Assembly: GCA_026545765.1 (NCBI GenBank)
Contig: CM048842.1
Coordinates: forward strand, 17,386,667-17,450,666
Source: Plantago major
Lineage: Eukaryota > Streptophyta > Magnoliopsida > Lamiales > Plantaginaceae
DNA: 64,000 nucleotides
Reading direction: 5' to 3'
A model generated the notes under the pieces. That model had not been told where the DNA came from and ran no database searches. It saw only the letters and a list, made by a program, of their open reading frames with translations. This document shows positions 44,122-55,130 of this stretch, piece after piece (within the stretch, counting starts at the first letter, position 1; each line of letters opens with the position of its first letter). The translations under genes were made by a program, and so were the position numbers.

Positions 44122-45850
44122 CCACCAAACTAAAAATTGAAAAACAAATTAACACATATATACATATATACAAGGCAACGCATAAGAATGTACCGAGGCA
44201 TATAAACATATGATATCACAACTTCCCTCCGCAGACCTATTCGATAGCTAGACCCTAGTATAAAGAATAAATTAAAAAATAAAGTTGTGAAGTTACCGTC
44301 CGTAGTATGCCTCGGTCGGCATGATCAATGGTAGGAGGGCGGACCTTGGGGTCCGGAAGAAGATCCTCCTCCAAAACTCTACTGTCAATTTTCCATCTGA
44401 GCTTTGTGCATTTGCTCCATCCACGCTTGGCGCTCAGCCGCCTTTGTGTCCGGCATCGGCATGTGACTCGAAAGACTCGATGTACATGAGTTCCACTGAT
44501 TCAATTGCTCACCAAAACGCTGCGATACTCCGTGTATGCTCCTGAAATCCACGGTCAAACCTTGGTGGCACCCTTGTAACTCTAAATAATTGGAAGAAAG
44601 TACGTCTTGCCTCCCCTTGATCTGTTCTAACTGGTGCTCGATCCATTCCTAAAATCGGGTACTCAACCACTGAAAATCGACGGATAGATCTTCCCCTTCT
44701 TTTGATGGTAGTGGATCCTCTGTTGGACACATTGCTTTTCTTGGACGCCATACTAGCTAGATTTTAGCTATTAGTGCATGATATGACACCTATCTCAACA
44801 AGTAGTAACATGGATGCCTAATCCAAACACATAAACATGTAGCCCATAGTGCATTCAAATGTTATCTGCAACATGCTCTTCCCCAAACCAATTCTCGCAA
44901 GTATTAACAATCATGCCTTATCCTAGAACATAAGCATGTAAACCATAGTGCATCAATTGTTATTACAAGTGTTTTATCTTATTCTATAGTGCAAAACATA
45001 TCCTTCTTAGTTACATGAAATAATCAAATGAAAAACAAAGTGAATACGAAAACACATTTCAACATGCAACCTTCATCAACCAAACACTTATCAATCCCCA
45101 GAAATTCCACTAAGCTAACATGGATTGTGACTTCACATAATATTTACGAAGATACTAAGCATAGTCACATACTCAATTAATCCTAATCAAGTAAAAAAAT
45201 CCAAATTTTCTAAGCATAGAGAGTAGAAAGATTTACCTCGAATTCGGATAAATTGATGGATGCAAAGAGGAATTGAAAGCTTGCAAGAAGTAGAGGAACT
45301 CACTAGCTTCAAATTGATCTTTTACCCAAGTGAATTGGTGCAGAATTGAGAGAAAACTTCGAAAAATTGGAGAAGAAGACGGGAATGGAGGTAGAAAAAA
45401 TGAAGAAGAAAGACCTTCTCCTTCTTTATACGCCAGTGCATGCCACGATGAGGGCCTCAATGAAATGACCTCACCGCGGTCACTCTTGAACAAAAAAAGT
45501 TTCTATTTAAGTGTGACTGTGGTGAGCCAAATTTCTTGGCCTGCTCACTGCGGTGAGCACTGTTCCCCATTAGTTTTTTTTTTTTTAATAATAACACTAA
45601 ACTACGAAAGCAGTAAATTGTTCAAATGCAATGCAAATTAAATTATAAATCAAAAATATTACCTATATGCATCCTATGTCTAAGTGCAAAGCAATAAACT
45701 TGCTTTGGTTATAGTTGTTAGCATCGACTTCTTCTTCGGTGCCATTTTACCCCCAGGTTGCCTCCTGGGAAGCGCTTTTTCTTATAGTCGTTGGCTCGAC
45801 TGTATGTAGATTGTTGTTATCCGTTCTCATACGGGAACGAATTTAGGTGT

Positions 45851-46358
45851 TGTGACCCGGAGTATGAAGATCAATGTATAAATGTAGAAAATGGAATGTA
45901 ATATCAATAAACGTCTCAAGGTCGAATTACAAACCAAATTATAACTCAAATCAAACATAAACACACTGATCCACCAATAGATAATGATTCCTGACTGCAA
46001 CCTGTGAATGCAGAAGAATATTACTATCGGAATTATGAAGAAATAATGAAGATAATGGCGTAAGACTTGAGAGGAAAATACCTCACAAATCTCACATGAG
46101 CTCCTCCATTGAATCTGGCCTGTGTTTTATGCAAAACCCAGCAATGGTTGTTGTGACTTGTAGTAGCAGGTTGCCCGGAGGTTATGATTGGTGTCAGAGG
46201 TTATAACAAACTATTACCTCATTTAATAACTAGGCAACAAATAGAAAGATTATAACTAAAGCAGTAAAACGGTAATTCACGTCCTCCTCCACACCTCCGA
46301 CTCTTCGTAATTCGTTGGCTAAGTCGCCTTAGATCGTGACAGATACATTTCGGACACA
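45851..46358 (-). mobile_element. Element H 3' LTR
   Basis: About 508 bp, on + from TGTGACCCGGAG to TTTCGGACACA. It is close to 50878-51386. A purine-rich AACTGAGGGGAAGGTGA (minus, 46364-46380) lies directly inside as the PPT. Confidence 0.9.
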
Positions 46359-46389
46359 ATATCACCTTCCCCTCAGTTATGTCTTGTCC

Positions 46390-47694
46390 TCAAGATAAAT
46401 CAAAGTTAGGGTATTGTCGGGACAGAGATTCCGACTTCTCCCAAGTAGCTTCTGACACCGACAAACCCTTCCACTTCACCAAGTACACAGTAATGAGGCG
46501 ATTGCGGCCATGAGTGACCCTTTTATCAAGAATTTCAGATGGAGTAGTCTGAGCGTCGCCATCTTCATCGATCCGAAGTTCGGAATGGGGTGAAGGTGTC
46601 TTAATATTCTTCTTCAAGAGGCTAACGTGGAATACGTTATGCATCTTGGTGTGCTTTGGAAGTGCCAATTTGTAAGCCACGGGGCCTATACGCTCAAGGA
46701 TTTGGAAAGGGCCGAAGAATTTCACTGACAATTTAGTCCGACGCTTGATCAGGAGAGTGTTTTCGGCTTGAAATGGTTGCATTTTCAAGAAGACCCAGTC
46801 GCCTACCTCGAAAACCCTATCTGTTCGGTTAGTATCAGCATACTTCTTCATCCTCTGTTGAGATAATAACATATTGTGTCTCAATTTCTGAATCATTTCT
46901 TGTCTCTCTGCTATGACTGCTTGAGCTGCGGTGGTCGAATTCTGAAGGTATGGACCTGTGGACAGATTAGGAGGTGGGTAACCATAGAGTGCTTCAAAGG
47001 GAGTGGACTTGATGCTGTGGTGATAACAGGTGTCATACCACCACTCCTCAAGAGGTAACCATTGCACCCATCTCTTTTGATTATTTGATATCATACAGTG
47101 CAAGTAGGTTTCTAAGCATCTATTGAGTCTTTCTGTTTGGCCATCACTTTGGGGGTGATGGGTTGTACTCATGCTAAGTGTAGTCCCCAATAGCTTGAAA
47201 AATTCTTTCCAAAATCCACTTTGAAACACAACATCCCTGTCACTAACTATAACTTCTGGCACTCAATGTAATTTATGCACCTGTTGTAGATATATCTCAG
47301 CCAATTTATCTGCAGTGTATGGATGTGATAGTGGAATGAAATGGGCATACTTGGTAAGTGTATCCACTATCACCCATATAACCTGTTTCCCCTGTGATTG
47401 AGGAAGTCCCTCAATAAAATCCATTGAGATGTTGGTCCATGGACCACTTGTAATGGATAAAGGTTATAGTGGTCCTGGATATTGGACTGCCTCATCCTTG
47501 TATTGTCTGCAAGTGTCACAAGCTAGCACATACTGTTCCACATATGCTTTAAGTCCCTTCCAGTAAAATAAGGCTTTAGCTCTCATGTAACTAGTGTGCA
47601 CCCCAGAATGACCCCCTATAGCAGTTTCATGCAAAGCCTTTAGTATCTTCTCCTTAACTGAACCAGTTTTCCCAACAACAATCCTCCTTTCCAC
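46390..47694 (-). pseudogene. pol: Element H integrase with chromodomain
   Basis: One frame with two internal stops (TAA near 47464 and TGA near 47263). The HHCC zinc-binding part is at 47694-47464 (HETAIGGHSG ... CDTC). The catalytic core follows: WVIVDTLTKYAHF-type segment between the stops, then SDRDVVFQSGFW and HHPQSDGQTERLNR. The C-terminal domain includes GDWVFLKMQPF and KFFGPFQILERIG, and the chromodomain lies near the end (VYLVKWKGLSVSEATWE). The chromodomain normally directs integration to marked chromatin. Confidence 0.9.
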
Positions 47695-49333
47695 CTGAGA
47701 ATTCCATTATGAACTGAGTAATCAGAGTCTGGTTTAGGCTTGATCAAACAAGATGCTATCAACTCTTGTGTATTAGTATCTCCTTGATAGCTACTGATTA
47801 CTTCATGCATCCACTCTAGTTGGACTGTAGTGACAATTGTGTTCAGTTGCCCCTCTATGCCACTATTTTCCATCAGGTACTCATATTTCCTACATAGAGC
47901 ATCAGCCACCACATTAGCCTTTCCTTTCTTATAATCTATAGTAAAATCATAGCCCATGAGTTTATATAACCACTTCTGTTGAAGAGAGTTAACAATTTTA
48001 TGTTCCTTGAGAAACTTCAAACTGATGTGATATGTCCTTATGACAAAAGTAGACCCTATCAAGTAGCTTGACCATTTGTTGATGGTTGTCATAAGTGCTA
48101 GAAGTTCCTTTTCATAGGTAGATAGCACTTGATTCTTTTCACAAAGGGCTTGGCTGAAATAGGCAATTGGCCTCCCTCTCTGCATAAGCACTGCACCAAT
48201 CCCTGTTTGGCAGTCATCAGTTTCTACCTCAAAAGGAATTGAGAAGTCAGGCAATGCCAAAATTGGAGCCTTAACCAATTGATCCTTAAGCTGTACAAAA
48301 GCTTGTTCAGCCTCCTCAGTCCATTGAAAGCATCCTTTCTTTGTCATGTTGGTCAAAGGCCTTGCTATGACCCCATACTTAGGAGAGAACCTCCTATAGT
48401 AGCCTGTGAGCCCCAAAACCCTCTCAATGCCTTAAGAGATTTTGGTATGGGCCAGTCTAGGATATTTTGTATCTTGCTTCGGTCTGTAGCTACTCCTTTC
48501 TCACTGATTACATAACCCAGATACTCAACCTGACAAATAGCAAAGGCACATTTACTTTTCTTTGAATATAGTTTATTGTTTCTCAACAGCTGCAGCACTT
48601 GAGTAAGATGTATGCAATGTTCCTCCACATCCTTACTATACACCAATATGTCATCGAAAAATACTAGCACACTCTTTCTTAGCAACATTGCAAACACTTC
48701 ATTCATTAGCTTTTGAAAGGTGACAGGGGCATTGGTAAGGCCAAATGGCATGACTTTGAACTCATATTGACCATGATGAGTTACAAAGTCTGTCTTGGCC
48801 TTATCTTCTTCTTTGAGTCTGATTTGAAAATAACCTTGCCTCAGATCCAGCTTGGAAAAGATAGTTGATCCATGTAATTCAGCTAGTAGATCATCAATAA
48901 CTGGCATGGGAAATTTATCTTTAATGGTTATATCATTAAGTTTTCTGTAATCAACACACATCCTCCAAGTGTTGTCCTTCTTCTCAACTAACAACACTGG
49001 AGAAGCAAATGGACTTGAACTACTATCAATCAGCCCTTGTTCCAACATATCGCTAACAATCTTTTCAATTTCAGTTTTTAGGGAATGAGAGACCCTGTAT
49101 GGCCTCTGTTGTACTGGCTTGGTGCCTTCTTTGAGCTCAGTCTTGTGCTCAATATGCCTAACTGGAGGTAAGCATTTAGTATCTTGAAATACATCCACAA
49201 ACTGGTTTAATATGGCCTTTACGCGTTCTGGCAATACCCCTTCCTCTTTTTCAGCTTGTACTTGAAATAGTTGTGCTACTATTCCATAGTCAGAATTCTG
49301 TAGGTATTTGCCCATTTCCTTTCCACTGATCAT
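47640..49333 (-). pseudogene. pol: Element H reverse transcriptase and RNase H
   Basis: Frame 49333-48365 is RT: RRPYRV-like start, SPFASPVLLVEKKD, FSKLDLRQGYFQIRL, MPFGLTNAPVTFQ and the catalytic box VFFDDILVYS. One base lost in a T run near 48415 shifts to frame 48416-47640 (GLTGYYRRF), which holds the RNase H domain (GIGAVLMQRGRPIAYFSQAL, STYEKELLAL). The domain order RT-RNase H-integrase is that of Ty3/gypsy. Confidence 0.9.
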
Positions 49334-49360
49334 ATTAAACTGTGCTCCCTCCCCATCTCC

Positions 49361-50829
49361 CTATATCTCCACCTGTTTACCTTGATTGTTGACAATTAAG
49401 CAATTCCTCTTAAGTGCAAATGTGACTGGGTCATGATCCCACATCCAATCATGACCCAAGATGATATCACATCCACCTAAAGGTAATATTCTTAGATCAG
49501 CTTCCAACTCCACCCCTTGTGACATCCATTTGAACACCCTGCACCTCCCTGTACTGTATGTTCTTTCTCCATTAGCTACAGTGACCAACCAGTGGGGTGT
49601 AGCTTTTACTAGGCATCGTAGCTCTGATGCGGTGTTCTTATTTAAATAGCTATGAGTAATTCCACTATCCACCAAGATAGTGACTCTCTTCTTGTTGTAG
49701 GTGCCACTTATCTTCAAGGAGTGTTTGGTCCTGCTACCTTGGAGGGCATGCAAGCTTATCTCTCCCCCAGTTGAAGGATTTTCAGATGGTTCCTCCTCCT
49801 CCATTTCCCCGTTATCAGGTTCTTCCTCTACCTCCATTTGAATTTGGAACAGTTTGTTGCATTTGTGACCATATGTATATTTTTCATTGCAGGTGAAACA
49901 AAGACCCTTCTCTCTTCTGGCTTCATACTCAGCTTTGGGTAGTTTCCTCACAGGTAATGTTTGCTCTTTTATGTTTCCTGGTGTTACTTGGGTAGTTGGA
50001 TAACTAGTCCCCTTCTGTGTAAACTGGGTAGGAATACTGGATCTCTGTATGACTTTACCCTTTCTCCCGCATATTTCTAGAGTACTTTCCATTAGTTTAG
50101 CCTGATTCATTGCAACAATCAAGTGTCTAGGTCTAAACATCTGTATAGGAACCCTTAGTTCCTCCTTAAGCCCCTTCAAAAAGCATGATACATAAAAATC
50201 ATCTATTATGGTAGGATGTTTAGCCCTTACTAGTGACTTAAGCTCATCGAACTGGGTGATGTAACTGCTTACATCAGTTTTCTGCACTAGCTGGGTAAAG
50301 TCCATAACCACATCTTCCTGACCAGGCACCAAAAATTTCTCTAAAAGCATCATACAGAATAGCTCCCAATGCATGTTTACCCTTCCCTCAACATATTCAC
50401 AGTACCATAGATCAGCTGGACCCACTAGATAGTATGAAGCATGTAGTACTCTATTGCTATCTTCAATATGATGTACTTGAAAATATTTGTTTGCTTTCCT
50501 AATCCAGGAACGAGGGTTTTCACCAGTAAACTCAGGAAAGTTAAGTCTATAAGATGGTACCTAATGATGTACCTTTTCCTGCTTCTAAGAGGAGGTATGG
50601 TGTAAATGTCTCCCTCGTTGTTCTCCATTTCATCGATGAATCCTTGTCTTTCCCTTTATCCATTCCTCGCTTGTTGCATCTTTAGTAATTGTTCCATTTG
50701 TTTCATCATGGTGGCTACGTTCAGATCCATCGATGATATTTTGTCACTCATCGTGTCCAGCTCATCGCATCCTCGATCTCCGTCTTGCTTCCTTTGAGTG
50801 TCGAACAAGTCTTTCATACGAGTCTCCAT
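49361..50829 (-). pseudogene. gag: Element H gag and protease
   Basis: The probable start is ATG 50829. A stop near 50658 and a frame change near 50560 break the N-terminus. Frame 50425-49361 holds the gag core (YYLVGPADLW, FLKGLKEELRVPIQ), a CFTCNEKYTYGHKC knuckle and the protease motif ILVDSGITHSYL with LGHDWM near the end. A TAG at 49361-49363 separates it from RT in the same frame, as gag-pol of chromoviruses is normally one frame. Confidence 0.85.
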
Positions 50830-50858
50830 TCCGAATCACAGAACGAAGAAACAACCTG

Positions 50859-50871
50859 GCTCTGGATACCA
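50859..50871 (-). promoter_or_regulatory. Element H primer-binding site
   Basis: The minus strand reads TGGTATCCAGAGC, close to the initiator tRNA-Met site with one extra C, 3-6 nt from the LTR. Confidence 0.8.
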
Positions 50872-50877
50872 AATTGC

Positions 50878-51386
50878 TGTGACCCGGAGTATGAAGATCA
50901 ATGTATAAATGTAGAAAATGGAATGTAATATCAATAAACGTCTCAAGGTAGAATTTCAAACCAAATTATAACTCAAATCAAACATAAACACACTGATCCA
51001 CCAATAGATAATGATTCCTGACTGCAACCTGTGAATGCAGAAGAATATTACTATCGGAATTACGATGAAATAATGAAGATAATGGCGTAAGACTTGAGAG
51101 GAAAAATACCTCACAAATCTCACATGAGCTCCTCCATTGAATCTGGCCTGGGTTTTGTGCAAAACCCAGCAATGGTTGTTGTGACTTGTAGTAGCAGGTT
51201 GCCAGGAGGTTATGACCGGTGTCAGAGGTTTTAACAAACTATTACCTCATTTAGTAACTAAGCAGCAAATAGAAAGATTATAACTAAAGCAGTAAAATGG
51301 TAATTCGCGTCCTCCTCCACGCCTCCGACTCTTCGTAATTCGTTGGATAAGTTCCCTTAGATCGTGACCGATACATTTCGGACACA
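50878..51386 (-). mobile_element. Element H 5' LTR
   Basis: About 509 bp, pairing with 45851-46358 and differing by scattered substitutions and few indels. The flank TTAGG follows at 51390. Confidence 0.9.
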
Positions 51387-51419
51387 ACGTTAGGGCAGGA
51401 ATCGAGCCTACTTGGAGCT

Positions 51420-52148
51420 TCAGTGAATACCTTCTGCTCCATTGTGTGTTGATCCCACAATACTCATGTATTCCTGAAAATGTGCATGTCGAGAGTTAAT
51501 ATGTTCAAATTTAAGCACATAACACTCATAAAAAGAAAAAGGACAAAAAGGATCAACAAAACTCCCCTCGGGTAGCGACATATGTGTGGTGTTGGGGTGA
51601 TGAGTCACATGGCTCTCTATGGGCTCTGGTGGCATGGAAGTGCTCTCTATGGGCTCCAGTGGCATGGAAGTGCTTTCTAAATCTGGGGTATCCATGCCAC
51701 CATCATCAAAAAAGGAAGAAGTATCTTTATCTAGCGTAGTAATGGAATCTGACGTCTCTTCTTCCATCACTCCAGACCCAACTAGTTCCCTTCGAAGAAG
51801 ACACGTTGGTACCAACCCCATGGAATGCAACCTAGTTAGATAGGTAGTCAGTTCAAATAACTCTCTTGGCTTATCTAGATCCACACCCTCAATGTAAACA
51901 CCGGCAATTACATCCACTATCTTCTTATTTTCCCCTCTCAGCGTTTTGCGGAAATAGAACATCATGCACTCCTCCGACGAATCATGATCCGGCCACTCCA
52001 GCTGAAATTCCAAATACATGTACCAAGTATCATGGAATTTCTCATCCTCTCCTTGCTAGGAGTGAAAGATATTCCTATTGCCAATGCAATATTTCTCATT
52101 GTGCCCATATTCTCCATTGTCACATACTTCGCAGTAAGAGTCATCCAT
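51420..52148 (-). pseudogene. Element G ORF with CCHC-like motif (one internal stop)
   Basis: From ATG 52148 one frame runs to TGA at 51420, broken by a TAG at 52056-52058. The first residues contain CEVCDNGEYGHNEKYC, a C-x2-C-x6-H-x4-C knuckle-like motif. Then come a conserved-looking segment (MMFYFRKTLRGENKKIVD) and an acidic stretch with a tandem STSMPLEPIE / STSMPPEPIE repeat. I do not recognise the family. It is the first ORF after G's PBS, so a gag-like RNA-binding protein is possible. A T-rich tract ending GTGTGTGTAG lies just before the ATG and looks like a splice acceptor. Confidence 0.5.
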
Positions 52149-52335
52149 ATTATCCTACACACACAAAAACAAGAAACCATGAGTAGTTCCGCCAAAACAA
52201 TTGAAAATAAAAAAGACATAAAAAGTAAAAAAAAATTGTGTTTTAAAGATTTTCTAATTTTTTTGTTTTTTTTTTCAAATAAAAGATACGCAACTAACAT
52301 AATTGATCCTACTAAAAAAAACTTAGGAATCAATT

Positions 52336-52353
52336 TCCCTGGCAGAGGCGCCA
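52336..52353 (-). promoter_or_regulatory. Element G primer-binding site
   Basis: The minus strand reads TGGCGCCTCTGCCAGGGA, six bases inside the 5' LTR. TGGCGCC... sites are typical of Athila/Tat-type plant Ty3/gypsy elements. Confidence 0.75.
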
Positions 52354-52359
52354 AATTTC

Positions 52360-54648
52360 TGATGTGCTCAGAAATTAATATTTATATTAACACAAGTAGA
52401 AAAAGCGATTGTTATAGACATTGAAAGTGCAAGTGTTCAGTCGGTGTGCATATTTCACTTGACTCCTTCTATTTTATATTTTACCTTTATTCACTTAATT
52501 GGATTCCACGGTTTTGATTCTTATTGTGCAGGTTCTAATCCAGTTAAGAATATAATGGAAGAAGGAAAGCAATCGAAGAGGAAGGAAAGCGTGTGCAGCA
52601 AGAAAGAGATAAGGAAAGCAAATATTGCAAGAAGAAATACTTTCCTTATTGAAATGAAGAGCTTAAATAAGATTTCCCAATTAATTCAAGTCAAGATTTC
52701 GTGCAGCAAATAGGAACTTACCTTCTGGTTTATTCTTCAATGTAAAACTATAAATATAGCCAGAAGTTAGTTCATTCAAACTACGTGAGTTAGAGCAGTC
52801 TCCGAGTGTATTCATAACACCTCACGTGTTTGACAGTTTTCTAAGCTTTGTCTAGTTTTTCTACTAGATTAGGATAGTTAGTTCGATCCATCTGCTTAGT
52901 GATTTGTTCACAGCTTAATCATCTTGGTTAAGTTGTGAATTGTTTTTGTAATTCATTATTTCAGTATAGTGTATTCTTTTGCCTTGAGTCTCGGAGGGTT
53001 AAAATATATTAACCCTCTAGAAAATTACATTGGTGCTTTTACTTTCCGCTGTGATCTTGATTATTTCAGTAGATTAGTTAGTGTGTTAACTGTTCTAGTT
53101 AATACTCATTTTAATTCAGTATATCGAAGACACATTGTAATAGTGTTCTTAGGTGTACTGAATACAATAATCTACTCACAATATATTTCTTAGTGTAAGT
53201 TTCATTGCTGTTGAGTTTTGGTGTCGGGACTATACGAGTCACCACAGGTTGTTCTAGTATTTTACATACATTACCTGACTTCCGTTGTGCTTTATTGTTT
53301 ATCTGTCTGAGTTTTATTTTAAACAGTTTTAGTGTTTTGAAAACATCTAGGATCTGTTCTGTCATGTCTAATCCAGTGTATCGGAGACACTAAGTCATAG
53401 TGTTCTTTCGTATATTGGATACACTGGTCCATTAAGTACCAAATCCCGGTCCATACATTTTTACACATACAAGGCTTAAACCACAGGGTCGTTCTCTCGA
53501 GGAATTGATTAAGCTAGTTCTATAAAATAGACTCACTTGTGTTGGTTGTTAACAGTGTGTGTGGATAGTGTTACTTCAGTCGTAGGACAATTCTAGCATG
53601 CACAAGACAAAGTAAAACACTAGGTCATGCAATTCTACTAACAACGAAGCTAATTAACCCTTTCAAAACGTGTTTATACGATATGAACCAGTTAAGGATG
53701 CACTATACGCAGCTCATCGCTCTTGCTATTACGAGTATAACCAAATAAGGATAATAAGTACGGATAATCTACACTAGTTTGCTTATGTGATACGAACCAA
53801 TTAAGGATGTACTATATATAGCTCACAGACAAACATGAAATTATACGAATACTATCTAGTTAATGGTAGATAAGTCGTAAATCACAACCAATACATCAAG
53901 ATTATGTAATCAAAGGTAACAACCTATCACGTACAAAATAAATAGTACATGTACGATTGATACTTGGATACCTCAGTGATAAGGGATCGTCTGAAAGGAA
54001 TAATGCTTCAATTGAAAAAGAGATTAAATCTCTAAGAGTGTTTACAATGCTTGAAATGAAAGAGATTAAACACTAGGAAAGTCTAAAGATGTTTAGAGAA
54101 TGCTAAAGTATATCTAATATTGATTACAAAATGCCCTATTTATAGAACCAAGGGAGTAGAATTCAAAATCATGGGAAAAAACTGCCAGAAACGTGGTTTG
54201 AATATTTCTCGCTCAGTGTTCGCCACGGTGAGCCTCTGGGTTCTCTATAGCTCGTCGCGATCTGGTCAGTTCTGAGATTGTTCTGTCCATTTGGACCGCA
54301 GTGAGCCTCCGTGTTGCTGGAGTTCACCGCGGTGAGCCTCCCATCCGGAGACCTCCCAGTTTTCCCACTTCTTCCTATTTTTACTCCCTTTTCTCGACCT
54401 CCTTGTCACCTCATTGGAGTAGTGGCCCACTACTAGCCTTAGTGTGCTTCTAGAAGCCTGAATAAGCTTCGATTTTGCATACCCTCCTCCAACTCCTTGA
54501 TTTTTACGTAAAAACACCTGAAAAAATACAAAAACACACAAAATACTCAAATGTGAAAATGCACTAAAACACTATAAAAAAAGACTAAAGGACATAAAAA
54601 AATACGGTTAAAAAAGACTAAATGAGTCGTTAAAATATCGACTCATCA
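52360..54648 (-). mobile_element. Element G 5' LTR, interrupted by insert J
   Basis: 52360-52421 and about 53466-54648 together match the 3' LTR (41368-42604). The + left end is TGATGTGCTCAG and the right end CGACTCATCA. GCTCACCGCGGTGAGC-like palindromes occur at 54218-54233 and 54322-54337. Confidence 0.87.
52422..53465 (+). mobile_element. Insert J: ~1.04-kb solo-LTR-like sequence
   Basis: It breaks G's 5' LTR between GTTATAGACAT and ACAAGGCTTAAACC, which are nearly adjacent in the 3' LTR. It starts TGAAAGTGCAAG and ends near TTTTTACA. A TATA-like CTATAAATATAG lies near 52748. Two diverged direct repeats (around 53119-53175 and 53376-53432, GTGT/ATATCG..GACAC) occur inside. Flanks GACAT/CACAT give an imperfect duplication. 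A solo LTR is my best guess; the family is not recognised. Confidence 0.5.
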
Positions 54649-54653
54649 AATAC
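54649..54653. other. Target-site duplication of element G (right copy)
   Basis: AATAC, identical to 41363-41367. Confidence 0.85.
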
Positions 54654-55027
54654 GATCAACACCTACAAAATACACAAGAAAGTGGTAATTGACCATAATT
54701 TGATATAAAAATTAAATCTTGGGCAAAAAACGACGGTCTAAAAGTTTATAAAAGTGCACATTTAATGATCACATCATCAACAACCAAACATGGTCTTTAA
54801 GGCTTTGACATATCTACATTATTGTAAATGGCATATGTAGTTTGAAGATTAATGAACCAGCAATGAACAATGTAATAGTTAGGATACTAAGTGGACAATA
54901 AAAATCTGATTTAGAACAAATTAATATTCATATACTATGATGAACTTCATGATTTTGAGGAGACGAGGATTAAAATTAAACCTTGAGTTAATGTTAAATA
55001 ACATAATAAAATAAGAAAAAGATATTT
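54654..55027. other. Spacer with duplicated tRNA flank
   Basis: AT-rich, no ORF. From about 54907 it matches 39795-39910 (ATTTAGAACAAATT ... GATGAACTTCATGATTTTG), the downstream flank of tRNA copy 1. Confidence 0.7.
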
Positions 55028-55107
55028 GTTGCCTGAGAGATTCGAACTCTAGCGGGAAACCCCATGTACTTAGGAGGCATACGCCTTAACCACTCGGCCA
55101 AAATGAC
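55028..55107 (-). pseudogene. tRNA-Ser-derived pseudogene, copy 2
   Basis: Homologous to copy 1 and to plant tRNA-Ser(GCT). The T loop TTCGAAT is intact, but the anticodon reads CCT rather than GCT and the acceptor stem has two mismatches (GTCATTT against GGCAAC). It is not likely to be functional. It shares about 115 nt of 3' flank with copy 1. Confidence 0.8.
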
Positions 55108-55130
55108 AATTGACGTTAACGTGTAGGCTA

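Larger units (their letters stand above)
42621..45842 (-). other. Element G internal region, left part (mostly non-coding)
   Basis: Low-complexity, AT-rich DNA with an A-run (43962-43977), T-runs and two tandem repeats. Minus-strand frames 44751-44509 and onward to about 44300 (MASKKSNVSN; later HMPMPDTKAAERQAW and SFGGGSSSGP) look like broken coding sequence of an unknown protein. A perfect hairpin CCCAGG-N6-CCTGGG (45752-45769) lies near the H insertion. It resembles the 'GGAGGCAACC' hairpins I recall from non-coding parts of plant gypsy-type elements. Confidence 0.5.
45843..51394 (-). mobile_element. Element H: Ty3/gypsy chromovirus inside G
   Basis: Two ~510-bp LTRs flank gag-protease, RT-RNase H and integrase-chromodomain frames on the minus strand, total about 5.5 kb. 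TTAGG at 45843-45847 and 51390-51394 is the likely target duplication, with LTR ends about 3 nt outside the TGTG...CACA core. A C-terminal chromodomain marks it as a chromovirus. Several stops and one frameshift make this copy defective. Confidence 0.9.
41368..54648 (-). mobile_element. Element G: large, mostly non-coding LTR element (LARD-like), with H and J inside
   Basis: The two LTRs (41368-42604 and 52360-54648) share direction and are flanked by AATAC. A PBS (52336-52353) lies left of the right LTR and a purine-rich tract right of the left LTR, so G is read on the minus strand. Without inserts its internal part is only about 4.2 kb and has no pol; it holds one CCHC-type ORF, tandem repeats and long AT tracts. 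The PBS TGGCGCC... is of the kind used by Athila/Tat-type Ty3/gypsy elements, which would be the likely source of its replication proteins. Confidence 0.85.

Noticed and set aside
44509-44751. Small host gene (MASKKSN...)
   Set aside because: It lies inside element G, on G's strand, and continues into broken frames; more likely decayed element coding sequence.
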